This document shows positions 22,196 through 34,274 of a stretch of DNA of 64,000 bases, piece by piece. Position numbers and translations under genes: made by a program. The notes under the pieces are model-generated. The model was given only the letters and a program-made list of their open reading frames with translations. It did no database searches and was not told the DNA's origin. Location of the stretch: assembly GCA_021432635.1 (NCBI GenBank), contig MU270073.1:366189-430188 (forward strand). Direction: 5' to 3'. How positions within the stretch are numbered: position 1 is the first letter of the stretch; each line of letters starts with the position of its first letter. This DNA is from Thozetella sp. PMI_491 (Eukaryota; Ascomycota; Sordariomycetes; Chaetosphaeriales; Chaetosphaeriaceae).

Positions 22196-23686
22196 CTATT
22201 GCGTAAGATCCATGCCGTACTCATCCTCCTCCTTAAAGTCTTCGAGGAGCTCTCCACTGCCGTCATCGTCAAAGTCGACAAATTCCATCTCGGGACCAGC
22301 CGCGCCGTCACCGCCGGGGCTGATTGAGATGTGGTCGGTTCCATGGGCCCCAGAGCCATTCAGGGGCTCACCCTTGTAGTCGGTGTGATGAGGCACGCGA
22401 AGTCCACTTCCTGCCGTCCGGGTATACGAGAATGCGCCGGCGGCCTGTCCCTCGTCGGTCTTGGTGAGGGCTTCAAGGAGCTCTGTCTGCATCCGCCGTT
22501 CGTCGTCGGTCAGCTCGAAAGGCATCTGACCGCCAAGCTCCGCAATGTAGTTGAGGAGTTCTTCCTGTTGTTGGATTTTCAAGTTGAGCATCCACATCAG
22601 GTCACGCGTCCAGCTCACAGCGCCGTTGAGGATATCGCCCTTGTTGGGGCCCTTGTCTTTGTCCTCAATCGGAAGGCCGGTGGTGATGTTGCCGGCTATG
22701 CCGCTGGTCGCTCGCTTGGCCCCAGGGCCTGCAAGCCCCGATGTTGCCTGGCTGGGACTGGAGATGCCCGCAAGAGTCGGGGAGAGAGGGGTTCCGTTCT
22801 GGATGGCCTTGCGAATCTTCTCATCCTCCAAGCGGTGGGCTGGCACCAACTTGCTCAGGTCCTGGATTCGCTCGTTGATGTTGTCGCGCCTGCGCCGCTC
22901 AACCAGGTTATGCGACTCTCTTCTTCGCTTCCTCTTGGCTTCCTGGGACGAAAGCGCGGTGCCTCCACCGAGCTTGGCAGGCATCGAGGTCCCGCCCTTG
23001 ACGAGGAGCTCGCTGATCTGCGCTGGATGCAGACCAACTGGGGGCGAGGAGAAACCAGAGCCTGGAAACGAGGACATGCTTGGGGGGGTCTGAACCCACT
23101 GACCGGACTGGGTCTTCTCGTGGCGCGCACCCGATGTCTGGATCGGCTGTGCTCCAAACCCAGAATCCATGGCGCTCTTGGGTGCCATCGGGCTCCGCGT
23201 ATTGGATGGCTTGCGCTGCATCGCCTGCGATAGCATTTGGCGTGACTTGGCGTTGAGATAGTTTGTCTCATTGCCTTCGTTGCCTTCTCCGTACATGTTG
23301 CCGAAAGACTGCGGGTGCTGGATGGGCCGGTATGGGCCAAAGTTACGGTTGAAGGGGCTCTGTATAGGGTCTCCGTCTGGTGTGCTGGAGTATCCGTTGG
23401 CGTGCGCCTGGTCCATGGGCATCGTCTGGTACATTCCTTGGTTGTATCCCATGTTCATCTCATTCATTCCATTAAACTCTTGGCCTTGCCCGGCTATATT
23501 GCCTTGCGGCTCCGTCGGGCTGAGGCCGTCGAGGAGTTCGTCGTCGGCGAACAGCGCAGAGCCGCTCGAGAACCCGTTGGCGCCGTTGCTGTGCCCTGAA
23601 TAGTTGTTCTGGTATGACATGGCGAGGTCGTTCGGGTCAATATTGCCCCCGCCGTGGCCTCCCATCTGGAAACCGTGTTGCGCCAT
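22196..23686 (-). CDS. bHLH transcription factor, Rtg3/TFE-like, with extended loop
   Basis: DNA-binding basic helix-loop-helix regulator. Single coding exon of 497 codons (496 aa). The first 240 residues are Gly/Asn/Ser/Gln/Pro-rich, an activation-type low-complexity region. The basic region plus helix 1 (about 251-280) contains ESHNLVERRRRDNINERIQD. The HNLxERRRRxNIN string is close to the MiT/TFE and Rtg3 group and contains the Glu-Arg pair used for E-box reading. Helix 2 (about 349-380) contains GDILNGAVSWTRDLMWMLNL and continues into a helical IQQQEELLNYI, a likely short zipper. The loop between the helices spans about 65 residues of Ser/Gly/Pro-rich sequence. The C-terminus is acidic. 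Likely nuclear. Similar fungal proteins have been annotated as HLH factors; targets unknown. The yeast name is not asserted. Confidence 0.85.
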   Translation of the reverse strand: MAQHGFQMGGHGGGNIDPNDLAMSYQNNYSGHSNGANGFSSGSALFADDELLDGLSPTEPQGNIAGQGQEFNGMNEMNMGYNQGMYQTMPMDQAHANGYSSTPDGDPIQSPFNRNFGPYRPIQHPQSFGNMYGEGNEGNETNYLNAKSRQMLSQAMQRKPSNTRSPMAPKSAMDSGFGAQPIQTSGARHEKTQSGQWVQTPPSMSSFPGSGFSSPPVGLHPAQISELLVKGGTSMPAKLGGGTALSSQEAKRKRRRESHNLVERRRRDNINERIQDLSKLVPAHRLEDEKIRKAIQNGTPLSPTLAGISSPSQATSGLAGPGAKRATSGIAGNITTGLPIEDKDKGPNKGDILNGAVSWTRDLMWMLNLKIQQQEELLNYIAELGGQMPFELTDDERRMQTELLEALTKTDEGQAAGAFSYTRTAGSGLRVPHHTDYKGEPLNGSGAHGTDHISISPGGDGAAGPEMEFVDFDDDGSGELLEDFKEEDEYGMDLTQ

Positions 23687-26600
23687 CGTAATCAGTGCTG
23701 TTGGGTCGCAAATGAAGGATTGCGTGCTGCGTGGACTGCGATCGCGTCGCGAAGAAGTGCGCCAAATTCGCTTGATTGCTTGGTCTATATGCTAGAACCT
23801 GGGACACCGTTCTCGTTAGATGGGTTCTGGAAGTGGTCTAGATAAGACCTGCGCGATGATGTGCCTTGTGCTTGGGTGGATGTCAAAGTGGCAATAGGCT
23901 TTTGGGCCCACCGTCGTGGCTGGGGGCGATTGGACCCTAACGCACACCCAACGATCCGAGCAAGCCGGGGGGTTCGCTGAGGTGATGCAATGAAGCGGGA
24001 TGCGGCCCCCGGTCCTGTCGAGATGGCTGAGGTGAGGCGGACGTTGTAGGCTGTTGCTCCGAGTTTGTCGCCGGTTGGATGACGAGGCCCAAAAGTTGGA
24101 ACACAAGCCGTGGTGTGCGCCCCGGCATGCCCCAAAACGGCGGGCCGGAATGACAAGAGAGGGGGGAAGCGACCAAGTGCGGGTGAGGAGGTGGAAGAGG
24201 GTAGAAAGCAGCACACGTACCTGGAAAACCAGAAATTGATTGCCGTCGGTATCAAGGTCTTGGTCAACAAGCCATGAGGCGATGGTGTGCGAAATGACGC
24301 GGGACGGAGGGATATCGCTTCGTTAAATACACTCGGCTAGACAGCGGCAGTGGCAGCGAAAGTGGCAGCGATGCCGGAAGCACGAGCCTAGGGGTTCGAC
24401 GAGTCGCAGTTCGCGAAAAGGGGAATATGCAGGATATGAGATCGACGCGGGTTTTTTCTTCGCTGGCGACACCTCTCTGGATTGGGTTGCTTGGAGTGGC
24501 GGCTCGGATGGAGGCGATGACTGTTGTGACTCGACGGATTGGACGGTGCCGCAGCCTAACTAACTGGCTCGGGAAGCGGCCTGCAGGTGCAGATGCGTGA
24601 GAAAAGAAGGGGAAGGCGGCAACGAGGGGGAACGATGATAGGCAAAAAGAGAGTTTTTTTTATTTTATTTTCCCTCTTCTGCTTTCTTTTCTTCAACAAA
24701 AGCCGCAGGTCCAGGCAGGCCAAGACATTCGAGGACTTGGTTTTCTGCTCGGCTCGGGGGTGGAAGGAAAGCACGGAATGTGGTGGGAATTGCCAGATTC
24801 TGCAAAGGCGACGTACCTCACGATGCGACGGCGCACGAGGAAAAAGCAACGAGAAATATCGGCAGCTCTCCACACGAGATGTGATTAATTATCAGTCGAT
24901 CAGGGCCCGCTGAGAGTCCGGCAAGATTCGAGAATGTCGAGGGGGCCGCTTTGGGTCGGCTTGGTTCGCGGGAGGTCGCACAAGAAACTGGAACAGGTCG
25001 AACTCGGGAACAGTGGTCTCTTGAGTTGGAGAAGGTGCGATGCAACAGCTTGGACAGGGAGCTGGGGTGCTGGGTTTAAAGTTGGCCAGTGGTGCGGAGG
25101 AAACGAGGAAGGTCCAAAGGAGGGGCACCCTGGGGGTGGGAGGGGGTACTTTCTTGCAGCACTGCAGTGGAGCTTCAGCACCACAGTTCCAAGCTGGAGA
25201 TCCGCTCGGCCGCTGCGAGGGAATCCGCCCTGCGGTGATGCGAGTTGGGCCGGGCCTGGGCGGGCTTTACCAAGGTCAGACTCCTTCGAGGACAGGCAAG
25301 ACTGCGATGTCCCGATATAAGGCGATAAATTGTAGCGGTGCCCTGAGCCAGAAGACTTTGGGCCAAAAGGGGGGGGGTGCAAAGGTGGTGGTGAGAGAGG
25401 TTGGCTACTATGTAGATAGCGAAATGGCGGTAAAGGCGAACCTGTTCCTAGGGGGGGGGGGGGGAGGGGTGTAGATCGCTAGCGGGGCCGATGATGTTCG
25501 CAGGGATGAGTGCGAGGGTGGAGAGAGGTTGTTGGCCTAGTGCTGCTTCGGTGAACCGTCGGATTTGCAGCTTAGACGTGCGCGACACGGAACTGTTCTA
25601 GACGCCTAAGGAAACAGGACGTCGCTCCAATTTATGGGCTCGTTTGGGACACGCGTGGTGGCTGAGGCTGAGTAGTAACTTCGGGGAAAGGGCTGCGTGT
25701 AAGGAGGGTCCCGTTGCTGTCAGACGAAGCCACCCAAGGCTCTGTTTCTTGTGTCTCTTCTGCTCAAGACCCCCGGGCTGTCGGTGTTGCGAGGGACAAA
25801 GGGAGGAGCCTCTTTACCAGGCGGCAGGAGGAGGAGGGGATCCCTTTTTTGTTTTCACGAAGAAGCAAGAGTGTGCGGGCTAAAGGCAGCGAATGCGTGC
25901 TAGTTGAGGGAGGACGGGACGTCGTGTTCAGCTGAAGAGGCAGGTGGTGGCTCCTAGCTGCACGGGACGGAGACACAAGCCTAGGTGGAAAGAGGGCTTG
26001 ATGGGTGGCAGTTGGGCGACGGCGCATCGATTTTCCTGAATATGACTGCTAAGTCCGTATCCGAGCTTGGGGGATGGTGAGCCTCCGAGGAGGTGGGTGT
26101 AAAGGGGGACGGCCGCGGTGTGCGGCACTAGTGGCGCTGATTGGACGGCTTGGTGGCGTGCAGGACGAGCTGGTGCTCTCCCCTCCAGGTTAGCTCTCGC
26201 GCTTGAGGTCGAGGCTGTCTGAGTACGGCTTAGTGGTCACTCACCCGCACAGTTAGCTTGTGATGACGATGACGATGGTGGAAACCGAGGCGCGATGTTG
26301 TCCGTTTTCGGTTCTCGTTTTCGAGGAGGAGACTGACTGTCCTGTCGGTGCTCTCTGTACGCAGGCGTGTGTGGTCAGCCAAAAGAAGCACTGCTGCTGC
26401 TGCTGCTCGAGATGTTTTAATCCCTTGTCTTTCTGCCCGCCGGTGTCTCACGGCCTCCACGCGCAGAGCAAGGATGTTTCTTTTAATAGAGACACCTCGC
26501 CCCAGGTTCTGAAGCGTGTTTCCTTATCCTTCCCCCCTAATCAACTCGGCATTCCCAGGAGGGCAGTTGGGGAGAAGGGACAAGCAGCACCTACTTTATG

Positions 26601-29600
26601 GCGGATGCTCTCTATATTGGGGGGACCCCAGTGTTGGTGAGAACAACCAGTGAGGAAGGCGGGTCAAGTTGGAGAAGGCCCTTGTCCGCCAAGCTTTGGC
26701 CCGGTCGTTAGGTAAGCTTGGGAGGGCGTTAGGCCGGATGAGGGATGGCGCCGATCCTTCTTCCGACTGTCTGCCGGTGCCCTTAGTGGTTCCTTACTGC
26801 TGTTCGACTCGGAAAACCGGTGCCAGGATATGAAGTGGTCTTGGGGGTGCAGTGGAGATGTTGCTCGGCTTGCGCGGCTTGATATGGCCTTTTATCTTCT
26901 GCTGCAACGGTACGCTAGGACTGAGCCTCTGCCACCGCGCCAAATGTTCCTGTTATCTTCAGGTGTGCCCGTGGACAACTGCAGGCAACCAGCTGAGACG
27001 CCTTTTCTGCTGTGCCCTGTGCTGCCTTTCGTTGGCGGCGGCAACTGCGATGGTATCTTGAGGGGGCGTCAGCGGTGCTGGCGGCGTTGAGACAGGCCCG
27101 GCGCTTAGGAATAGAGGCTTCGCAGCCGCCAGAGGAAGTGGAAGTGAGTTAGAGGCGGGTTTGAGCCAAACTGAGCTCTCAGCCTTGGAGTTGCTGCGCA
27201 GCGTGGTCCTCACTTTCCTCGTGTGGGGGAGCGAATACGGAAACGTCGCGGAGGAACAGAGGATGGGGAGGCTTTTATATATCAGGAACTAAAAATACTG
27301 CAGTGCCTCTTTGGTGGTCATGTCCTCCTGCTTATTTGACTCTATCCTCGTCTCCTGACACGAATAGCGAGGGAGGGTGTGAGTGCTAGGATGGTCGCAG
27401 GCGGACCAGCAACATAGCCCAGTAGTTGTCGCTACACTTACCTTGCTGCCTTCAGCTCACCGGTCGCCGGGGAGTTTTCGAGCAAATGGACAATCTCGGA
27501 ACTGCACGGCCTTACGAAAGAAGGGCGAGAGAAGGGGGGGGGGCGATTGAAATGGTGGAGGGAAGCTTAGACAGCGTGACTTACCGAGTGAGACACAAGG
27601 CACACCGGAGCCACACCAAAAGCAGCTGAGCTACCCCGGCTTCCCGACAGCATAGACGTAATGTCTCTAGCTTCAACCATCCAGAAAACGAGCAGCCGCC
27701 GTATTAATAAACAAGCCCTCAGTCTGCTGTGGTCAGGGAATATTCCATATTCCATGTCCTTGAACGTCGAGTAGGAGATTGCGAGCGACATCAACTTTTA
27801 TGCCGTCTACACGCTCGCAAAGCGCTTCCATGCAGCGTGCCCTCCCACCCACAGCGCCCAAGTGCCGTCGAGTTGGGGGTCAGATGTGTGGATGCGGGCA
27901 ATATAGATCTAGCCAGAGGCCAATCTCTTGACAGGCAGGTCGCACGGGTACCGGGGTGCATTAGTGCAACGCGAGAGCAGATCGGGATGTTTCTCGCTGG
28001 TGGCCTGTACGCCGTAACACCGTCGCCTCCAGTGTTTAGAAACCCGCTCCCACTCGACAACATGCGTCATGGTACACGGTAAACTGCGACCTACATGAGC
28101 AATGGGGTGCCCTACTCTGCCTACCTAAAGATGCTCCGCCCGTTTGACACCGGGTCGGCTGCACGCTATCATCGGCTGCCGCCTGTCCAACTACTCAACT
28201 ACCCCCTGTCCGGCAGTGACGAGGCCGGGGACGGTTTGCCACGCCAGCTCAGCTAAGCCATTTTCCTCATCAAGAGTCAAGAGGTCCAGTCTGGGGGGTT
28301 GGGGGATGCCCGAGCTGGAAGTGGAGGAGGGGGGAACCTTCGTTTTGCCCAGGTGCGCGGACGAGTGTTGTGTGAGTGTGCACTTAATGGTCTGCTGCGC
28401 CTCCAACATCCCACGCCGGCGGCGGGCTAGGGAGCCTGCAGAAGAAAGACGAGCGAGCATCCCACGTTTTGCGATGCGCCTTGTGGCTCGATACTTGCAT
28501 GCTTGGTCCTAAAGGTGGGTGGGAGAAGGGACATGGTGGAAATGGAGGCCGAGCTGGGACGACAGGGGGAGGTGAGCATGGTGGAGATATTGGTCAGCCC
28601 GAAAGTGTTGAAGGGGAGGAAGAGAAGCGGACTCCTCACAACTCAGGAAAGTGGATGTCACACTCGTGGTGGGCTACTGGACGTCGTGATCAACTGTGGA
28701 CCCAGGCGCCAGAGACAAGCCAATCACATGCCCTACGATGATTTGATTAGGATAAGCCCCGATCGCCGCCGTTGCAGCCGGGCTGCAGCTCTAGCAATCA
28801 TCGCCATGCGATTGCCGTCGCCCGTGCATGAAGAGCAAAGCAGCCCGACCTTGAATCGACGTCAATCCTACGATTGCGAGCACTAGAAGCCCGCCTCCAC
28901 GACCGCCCTACGCCCCTACCCACCCTTTCCGCACCCGACTGAGGGCCACCTGCACGGCAAGCGCCACCTGTCGAATTCCGTTGTGGTACGCGCGGCTCCT
29001 AGGCTTCTGCACAGCGAGCGACTTGTTTCGACCGCGCCGACACGTCGCCCCCGTCCTGCTCTCCAGCCGGACTGGCCTCGATAAAAGGACACTCAAGGAA
29101 CTGTCTCCTTCGATAGACTGACGCAGCGAGCGAGGAAATCGATCATCTGAGCTCCACCCTGCCGTATGTCCCTTGATTACCTGCTGCCCCATGATGGCAA
29201 CCCCTGCTCCCGTCGTTCCCGGCACTCCGAGAGACCCCGAGACTGACTGTTTCTTTTGCGACGCAGTTCGGAATAGGATACCTGCTACCTGCCTGCCGTG
29301 CTTGGAGGCTCTATAAGCTTCCTACGCCACACCCCCTATCACTCCGCCCAATAAGAACCGGGGCCGTATCCCATCCCACCCTCCTTCAGCGCCGATACAT
29401 CACAAGCTTGCCTTAGCCTTGTTTGTTTGCAGTCCTATCCTTGGGGAGGGGTCACTAGACACACCACAGCGCTTTGCACCCCTTTAGTGCGGGACGGAGC
29501 TTCTGGTCCTGAGCGCATCATCAGCTTATCACGACGTACAAAGCCTGCAGAACCCATCCTTGTCTCAGACCGGCTGCATAGAATACGGAAATCCAGAGAA

Positions 29601-29606
29601 GATACG
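23687..29606. promoter_or_regulatory. 5.9-kb gene-free divergent region upstream of bHLH gene and sft2
   Basis: No frame in this stretch has convincing coding character on either strand. On the bHLH strand there are good donor sites: CAG|GTACGT at 24221/24220, AAG|GTAAGTG at about 27442/27441 and CTCG|GTAAGTC at about 27592/27591. Candidate acceptors lie just before the start codon (GATCGCAG and CAACAG between about 23700 and 23755). A long, spliced 5' leader is therefore plausible. G-rich runs are frequent, including 14 consecutive G at 25451-25464. The right end is the sft2 promoter. Confidence 0.45.
25451..25464. repeat. Poly(G) run, 14 nt
   Basis: Uninterrupted run of 14 G followed by A and four more G, inside the gene-free region upstream of the bHLH gene. 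Prone to slippage and able to form G-quadruplex. Confidence 0.8.
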
Positions 29607-30954
29607 ATGGCATCCAACTCGTTCCGGGACTCGATCAACTCGCTGGGCTGGTCGCGTCGGCAGGAGGAGGCCCCCATCAACACGTCCCAGCAGAGCGGCC
29701 TCCTATCCTCGCTCAGGTCCTTCAACCCCTTCCGGGATGGTGGCTATGTCCAGCTGCCCACCACTGAGAGTCCCGGTGCGCCGCTTCCCGCGCCAACACG
29801 CCGTGAGGAGGAGGAGGGCTGGTTCGCTCGTGAGTCACCCCCGTCCTGCTACCTTCTGCAAAACCTCTGCTCCCTGCTCCCCCTACCCAGCATCCTTAGC
29901 CTTAGTTTCCCCTTGCAGCAGGTCCCCCCTGCTCTGCAGCCATGTGCCGGACCTTTGCTCGCCCAATGTCTTAGTGGCCGGCACATGAACATGGCTTTCT
30001 CCCCATTCCCATCCCACTTTCTCATGCTCGGTCGTACCAAACATGGATGAACCTGGCGGACTGACCGATTCTCTGTGGGGATAGTGAGTAGGTGGGATCG
30101 TATGCTGATCTTTGGTGCCTGCAATGTGGGCGCCTTGGCCTGCTTTGTTCTCTGCTTCGCCCTTTGGCCTGTGTTGATGATGAGGCCCCCCAAGTTTGTG
30201 ATCCTGTAAGTTCACCACAGCCTCATGACTTCTCCATGCCCACATTCCCCCCCCCTTGCAGTTGGCCCTTCCCGACAGCCGTGTTTCTCCTGCGCCACCA
30301 CGGACCGGGAGAGGTTCGAAAGGCTTTCCGACGGGCGGATCAGCCACTTCCGTTGCCATGGCCCTTTGTGCTTGCAACAGCTTAAGCATGTCTTGGTGCA
30401 TCTACCCGCTGTGCATGCGTGGGGGGTAGGCGGGGAGGCAACATGACGAGCACGCGGGCTGGTCATGTTCTCACCCGGCCCTTCGGGAAGCCTGCATGAC
30501 CCTAGATCGCCCCCTTAGATGACTCTGTCGTCATATCGGGCCATCGAGGGTAGATCAGAGGTAATGGCTTGCGAACACTCGCTTACGTGGTCATACAGAT
30601 GGACGACGGGCTCGATACTGTTTCTCGCCTCTTGGGCCGTCATGATGGGCCCGCGGACATATCTCCAGCACTTGACCTCTGGGCCGCGCCTGCCTTTTAC
30701 TGCCGCCTACTTCGGGTCCATCGGTCTGACTATGTTCTTCGCCCTCGGTGTGAGTAATGCTTTGGATCTGGCGCAGTGCCCGAAGGCTGACCGTCCCCTA
30801 GCGGTACAACACACTGCTCATTTTGTTCGCGGCTCTTATCCAGCTCGCCTGTCTCGGTTGGTATCTGGTCAGCTACTTCCCTATGGGCTCCACTGGCCTG
30901 CGCTTCGCCACCAACTACGGAACAAGACAGGCTATTTCTTGGATGTCGGGGTAG
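29607..30954 (+). CDS. sft2: SFT2-domain Golgi transport protein
   Basis: Small tetraspanning membrane protein of the Sft2 family, involved in retrograde endosome-to-Golgi vesicle fusion with t-SNAREs. Four exons: 29607-29829, 30085-30205, 30599-30749 and 30802-30954. Introns of 255, 393 and 52 nt; the phases close at 216 codons (215 aa), the usual size. Exon 1 gives a hydrophilic Ser/Pro-rich cytoplasmic N-terminus ending EEEEGWFA. Exon 2 gives LSRWDRMLIFGACNVGAL with helix 1. Exon 3 starts WTTGSILFLASW and carries LPFTAAYFGSIGLTMFFALG. Exon 4 gives NTLLILFAALIQLACLGWYL then VSYFPMGSTGLRF, the family's C-terminal signature. Introns 1 and 2 are long for this locus; they contain no recognisable coding exon, though alternative splicing cannot be excluded. 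Confidence 0.94.
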
Positions 30955-32030
30955 AAAAATCGACTTCGAGGGATTTGGAGTAAAAGCGCTCTCGTCTAGC
31001 CTGACCTAATGTTGACGAAGGAGTATTTTGCTGATACGCGGGGGATTGTCCAAGCCTCTTCTCGAACAGGGGTGTACGACCGTTCCGCACGACCGTTCCC
31101 CCGTGAGCAGGCACAATTTGTATATTGGAGTATCGTGTTTGATAGTGAACGCTGAAGCCGTTTCCCGAGGCAAGCAAAGGAGCCAAGCACAGCTTCCCTC
31201 TACATCCTTGCTGCAGGCCACGCCCAGAAGGCAGTGCTGGGCGCGCTTTTGTTCGACCGTCAGACGGCCGCATCAAGTGCTGTGTACACATTTAGAGTGG
31301 GCATGCTGCTATACGTGCTGGTTGCGTGGGAGTAATGCCACAACAAGGAGGCGAGGTGTTGTAGCGTTGCTAATGCTCCGGCTGTCACTGCTTCAATACT
31401 CCCCCCGGAAGCGGCGAACGAAGTTCCCGGGAATAACAAAATGCTCGCTATATGGAGAGCCAGGGTCTTCCGAAGCGCATCTGGTCAACCGAAGCAGTCA
31501 GTGGCAGTAGATTCTTCTGGATCATTGCTGGGTGCTTCGACGCGCCCGCCTTCTTCAACATCACCCGGCAAAATGCCTTTCTTATACAGCCGTGGTGTTT
31601 CACACTCCTGCTCGGAAGCCCAAAGTGTTCCAGGATCTAGACAGGCTATCTTGCACTAATGACGGCAGCGGGACTGAGGTGCACGAGGGCAGCGGGTTCG
31701 ATTGGTAAAGGGACACCATGCCAGCACTTGGCTGGAGAGCTATCTCATGCGGGAAAGTGGGCGGACATGCTCGCGCGAAGTAAAGCCCATATATAAGGTA
31801 CGAAGGAAGTAGGTCTTCCCGCCGTGCCGCGTCGCATCGCGGCTAGGCAAGTGGTTAGTACCTGGTCGGCCGGGATCGCGTTGCGTGTTGTGGCGAGCAT
31901 CGGGCTGCCGCCTGGGTCGCGACGGGCCTCGCGAACCGATAGGCTAGGGTGCTCGAAGAGAGGGGGTAATGGGAAGGCCGAAGGGCCCGCCCCAGTCCCG
32001 CCCCATCCGCGGTTGATCCCTTGCGGCTAC

Positions 32031-32516
32031 ATGCATATCATGACCCCGAGCCCGAATTCTGCACGCCCACGTGCAGATGCGATCGTCCGGGTTATGAACG
32101 GATCGGTCTCTCCTACCTCTCTCTCTACTGGGCAATGGCCGAGCTGCACCTGGCGAGTCTTCGAAGTCGTTGCAGGGCAAGAAAGCGAGCTAGACGAACG
32201 AGGAAACGTCCCTGAGTTCCCAATACGCAATGCAAAAATAGACACACGAAGACGCTTGAGCCAGAGGCGACAGCCGAGGAGCCGATCCGAGGTCGTTCGA
32301 GCGCTGGCATCAGAATGGAATTGGGATTGCCAGCCGGCGAGTCTAGCCACACAATGCCTCCTCCTCCTCGCTTACCTAGACGATTGGGCTGCACACGCTC
32401 TAGTCAGCAAGCGCGGCGAGGTGACAGGTGAATTAACGAGAGGGGTTCTGCAGTGCTTCTCACCGTTCACCCTCCAGCAGGCTATTAATAGAGCTGGTAA
32501 GTTCGAGAGTGTATAA
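32031..32516 (+). CDS. Possible orphan ORF, 161 aa (doubtful)
   Basis: ATG-initiated frame ending TAA at 2514-2516 of that kilobase (32514-32516), unrecognised. The product has no signal peptide or clear domain; its second half (EWNWDCQPASLATQCLLLLA) has one short hydrophobic patch. The only support is an upstream TATATAAG element (about 31790-31797), some 240 bp before the ATG, and an open frame that extends further 5' without an ATG. In GC-rich DNA a frame this long arises by chance fairly often, so this is listed as a candidate only. Confidence 0.12.
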   Translation: MHIMTPSPNSARPRADAIVRVMNGSVSPTSLSTGQWPSCTWRVFEVVAGQESELDERGNVPEFPIRNAKIDTRRRLSQRRQPRSRSEVVRALASEWNWDCQPASLATQCLLLLAYLDDWAAHALVSKRGEVTGELTRGVLQCFSPFTLQQAINRAGKFESV

Positions 32517-34274
32517 AGCACCCTTCATGTATTAGGAGTTTGTACCCTTGACCGAGCTGGTTGCGGAGCCAGCCGGCGGCGAAGGACCTTCGTCCCTAGG
32601 CACGGCGAACGAACCGTACGGGTTGCTACCCGGTCCGTACGGTACCAAAACCAGCGAATGGCTCTTTAGGGATGGGACCGCAGCAGGAAGAACCAGCATT
32701 GTGTCATCATTTTGGTGCCTGGTACGGGCCCGCCACATCGGACGAGGATGAGAAGAAATAACGAAGGGGGGGGGTTGCATCTTCGCCGTTCTCTTCCCAA
32801 ACCCGACTGCAAGGATGTAGAAGGGGTGGGTACGGTCGCCGTGGTGCACTGGAGAGCACTTGGACAGATAATAGACGCCACCTATACATTCCAGAGCAGC
32901 GTTGGTAATCGACACCCGCCACGCAAACTGTGAACCCAAGAGCCAGGTCGTTTGCGGAGAGGTCCCCTGGGCTTGACCAGTTTGGTTTGAGGCACCATTT
33001 TAGTAGAGAAAAAAAAGTAAGATCAAGCACTAAGTGGAGCAGCGGACAAGGAGCGCCGGCCTAGGAGGTAGCTGCCCGCGTGCCTTTATTTTAAACAGGA
33101 GAAGGGGGAAAAAAATTCAGGGTCCTGGCGGGATCGAAGACGAAGGCCAAGACTAGTGAAGGCGAGTCAGTTGGAAAGGCGGAGCCGAGAGAGGCAGAAA
33201 GGAGTCGGACTATTTGACGAGGCTTGGTGCAGGGCGGCAAGAACCCCTTATGATGTCCTGCCAGCCCGAGACGGAAGCTGCGTCCGAGGTTGTGGAAGGT
33301 CTTTGAGCGGGTACCCGAGCTGCAAATGCTGAGCTTGTGAGAGGCCAGTAAGGAGCGCGAAGCTCTCGCGCCCTGGAGGCTCGAGTGTGGGTGGATGCAT
33401 TGCATGCATCTCATCCGGCGGGCAGCTCGGCCAAGCAACTTGACCAGGTTCCCCTCCCCCACTGAAAAAGAAAAGCCCAGGTATTTTTCCCATGGAGCCG
33501 GAATGTTGCCAGGCCAGAAATTAGTCGCACTGTATTTTCTGCCGAGCAGGGCCCGGCAGGGCTCGAGGGCGAGGTGGCAGGGAGGGGGGAAGAAAAGACA
33601 CACATTTGGGTGCTAGGTACATATGTATATAAGACAAGGCCGGATCGACGAGAGACATACACACGCTCGGCTATGGGTGGAAAGGGCTGCCCGGGGCGGA
33701 CGGAAGTCAAATAGAGTCAGGGTTCCGGGCGAATCTAGGGGGTGGGAGGGGGGGAAGTCTCGAGCGTTGATTGATGCCATTACTTCCAACCTTCTTCCTC
33801 CCCTGCACTGTCACCCGGGAGGGGAAGGGACCAGAAATATTTTGGGGCTTCCAAGTGACTTGGCGCCTGAGCAATAACGACACAGTAATGGCCTGCGTAG
33901 CCGTGACCGGGGGTCGCTGGGTGATTCATCCGGGCAGCTCAGCCAGGGTGTGGGCATGTGTGAATGAGAGGGTTGATAGGGCGGAGGGGCACAGGCTGTA
34001 CCGGTCTGTTCTGTGCTTGTACGTACTGTTGTACACAACAGATAACATCAAATGCATATTCGAGCCCAGGCTCGACCCTCGCTGTGGTCCTCTGGGGCAC
34101 CCTAGATGACGAGGTTGCGTGCTGTTGGCCACAAACACCGGCCGCCCTATCAGGTCGCGGCGTCCTTCGTGTCAGAACGCTTGAACACCGACCAGTGGCA
34201 TAGAGGGGGAGGTGGGCACTGACGGAGGTGGTACACCCAGTTCTTCCGACCAAGGCCGAAAGCGAAATAGGAAG

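Noticed and set aside
31690-31712. B-box-like GGTTCGATT
   Set aside because: No matching A box or acceptor stem at a suitable distance.
31799-31925. tRNA- or 5S-rRNA-like segment: A-box-like TAGGCAAGTGGTTAGTA, a 7-bp pairing (31837-31843 with 31916-31922) and a TATA element upstream
   Set aside because: There is no T-loop (TTCRA) at the place required, the D-stem is mismatched, and the length and internal sequence do not follow 5S rRNA. The resemblance is probably chance.
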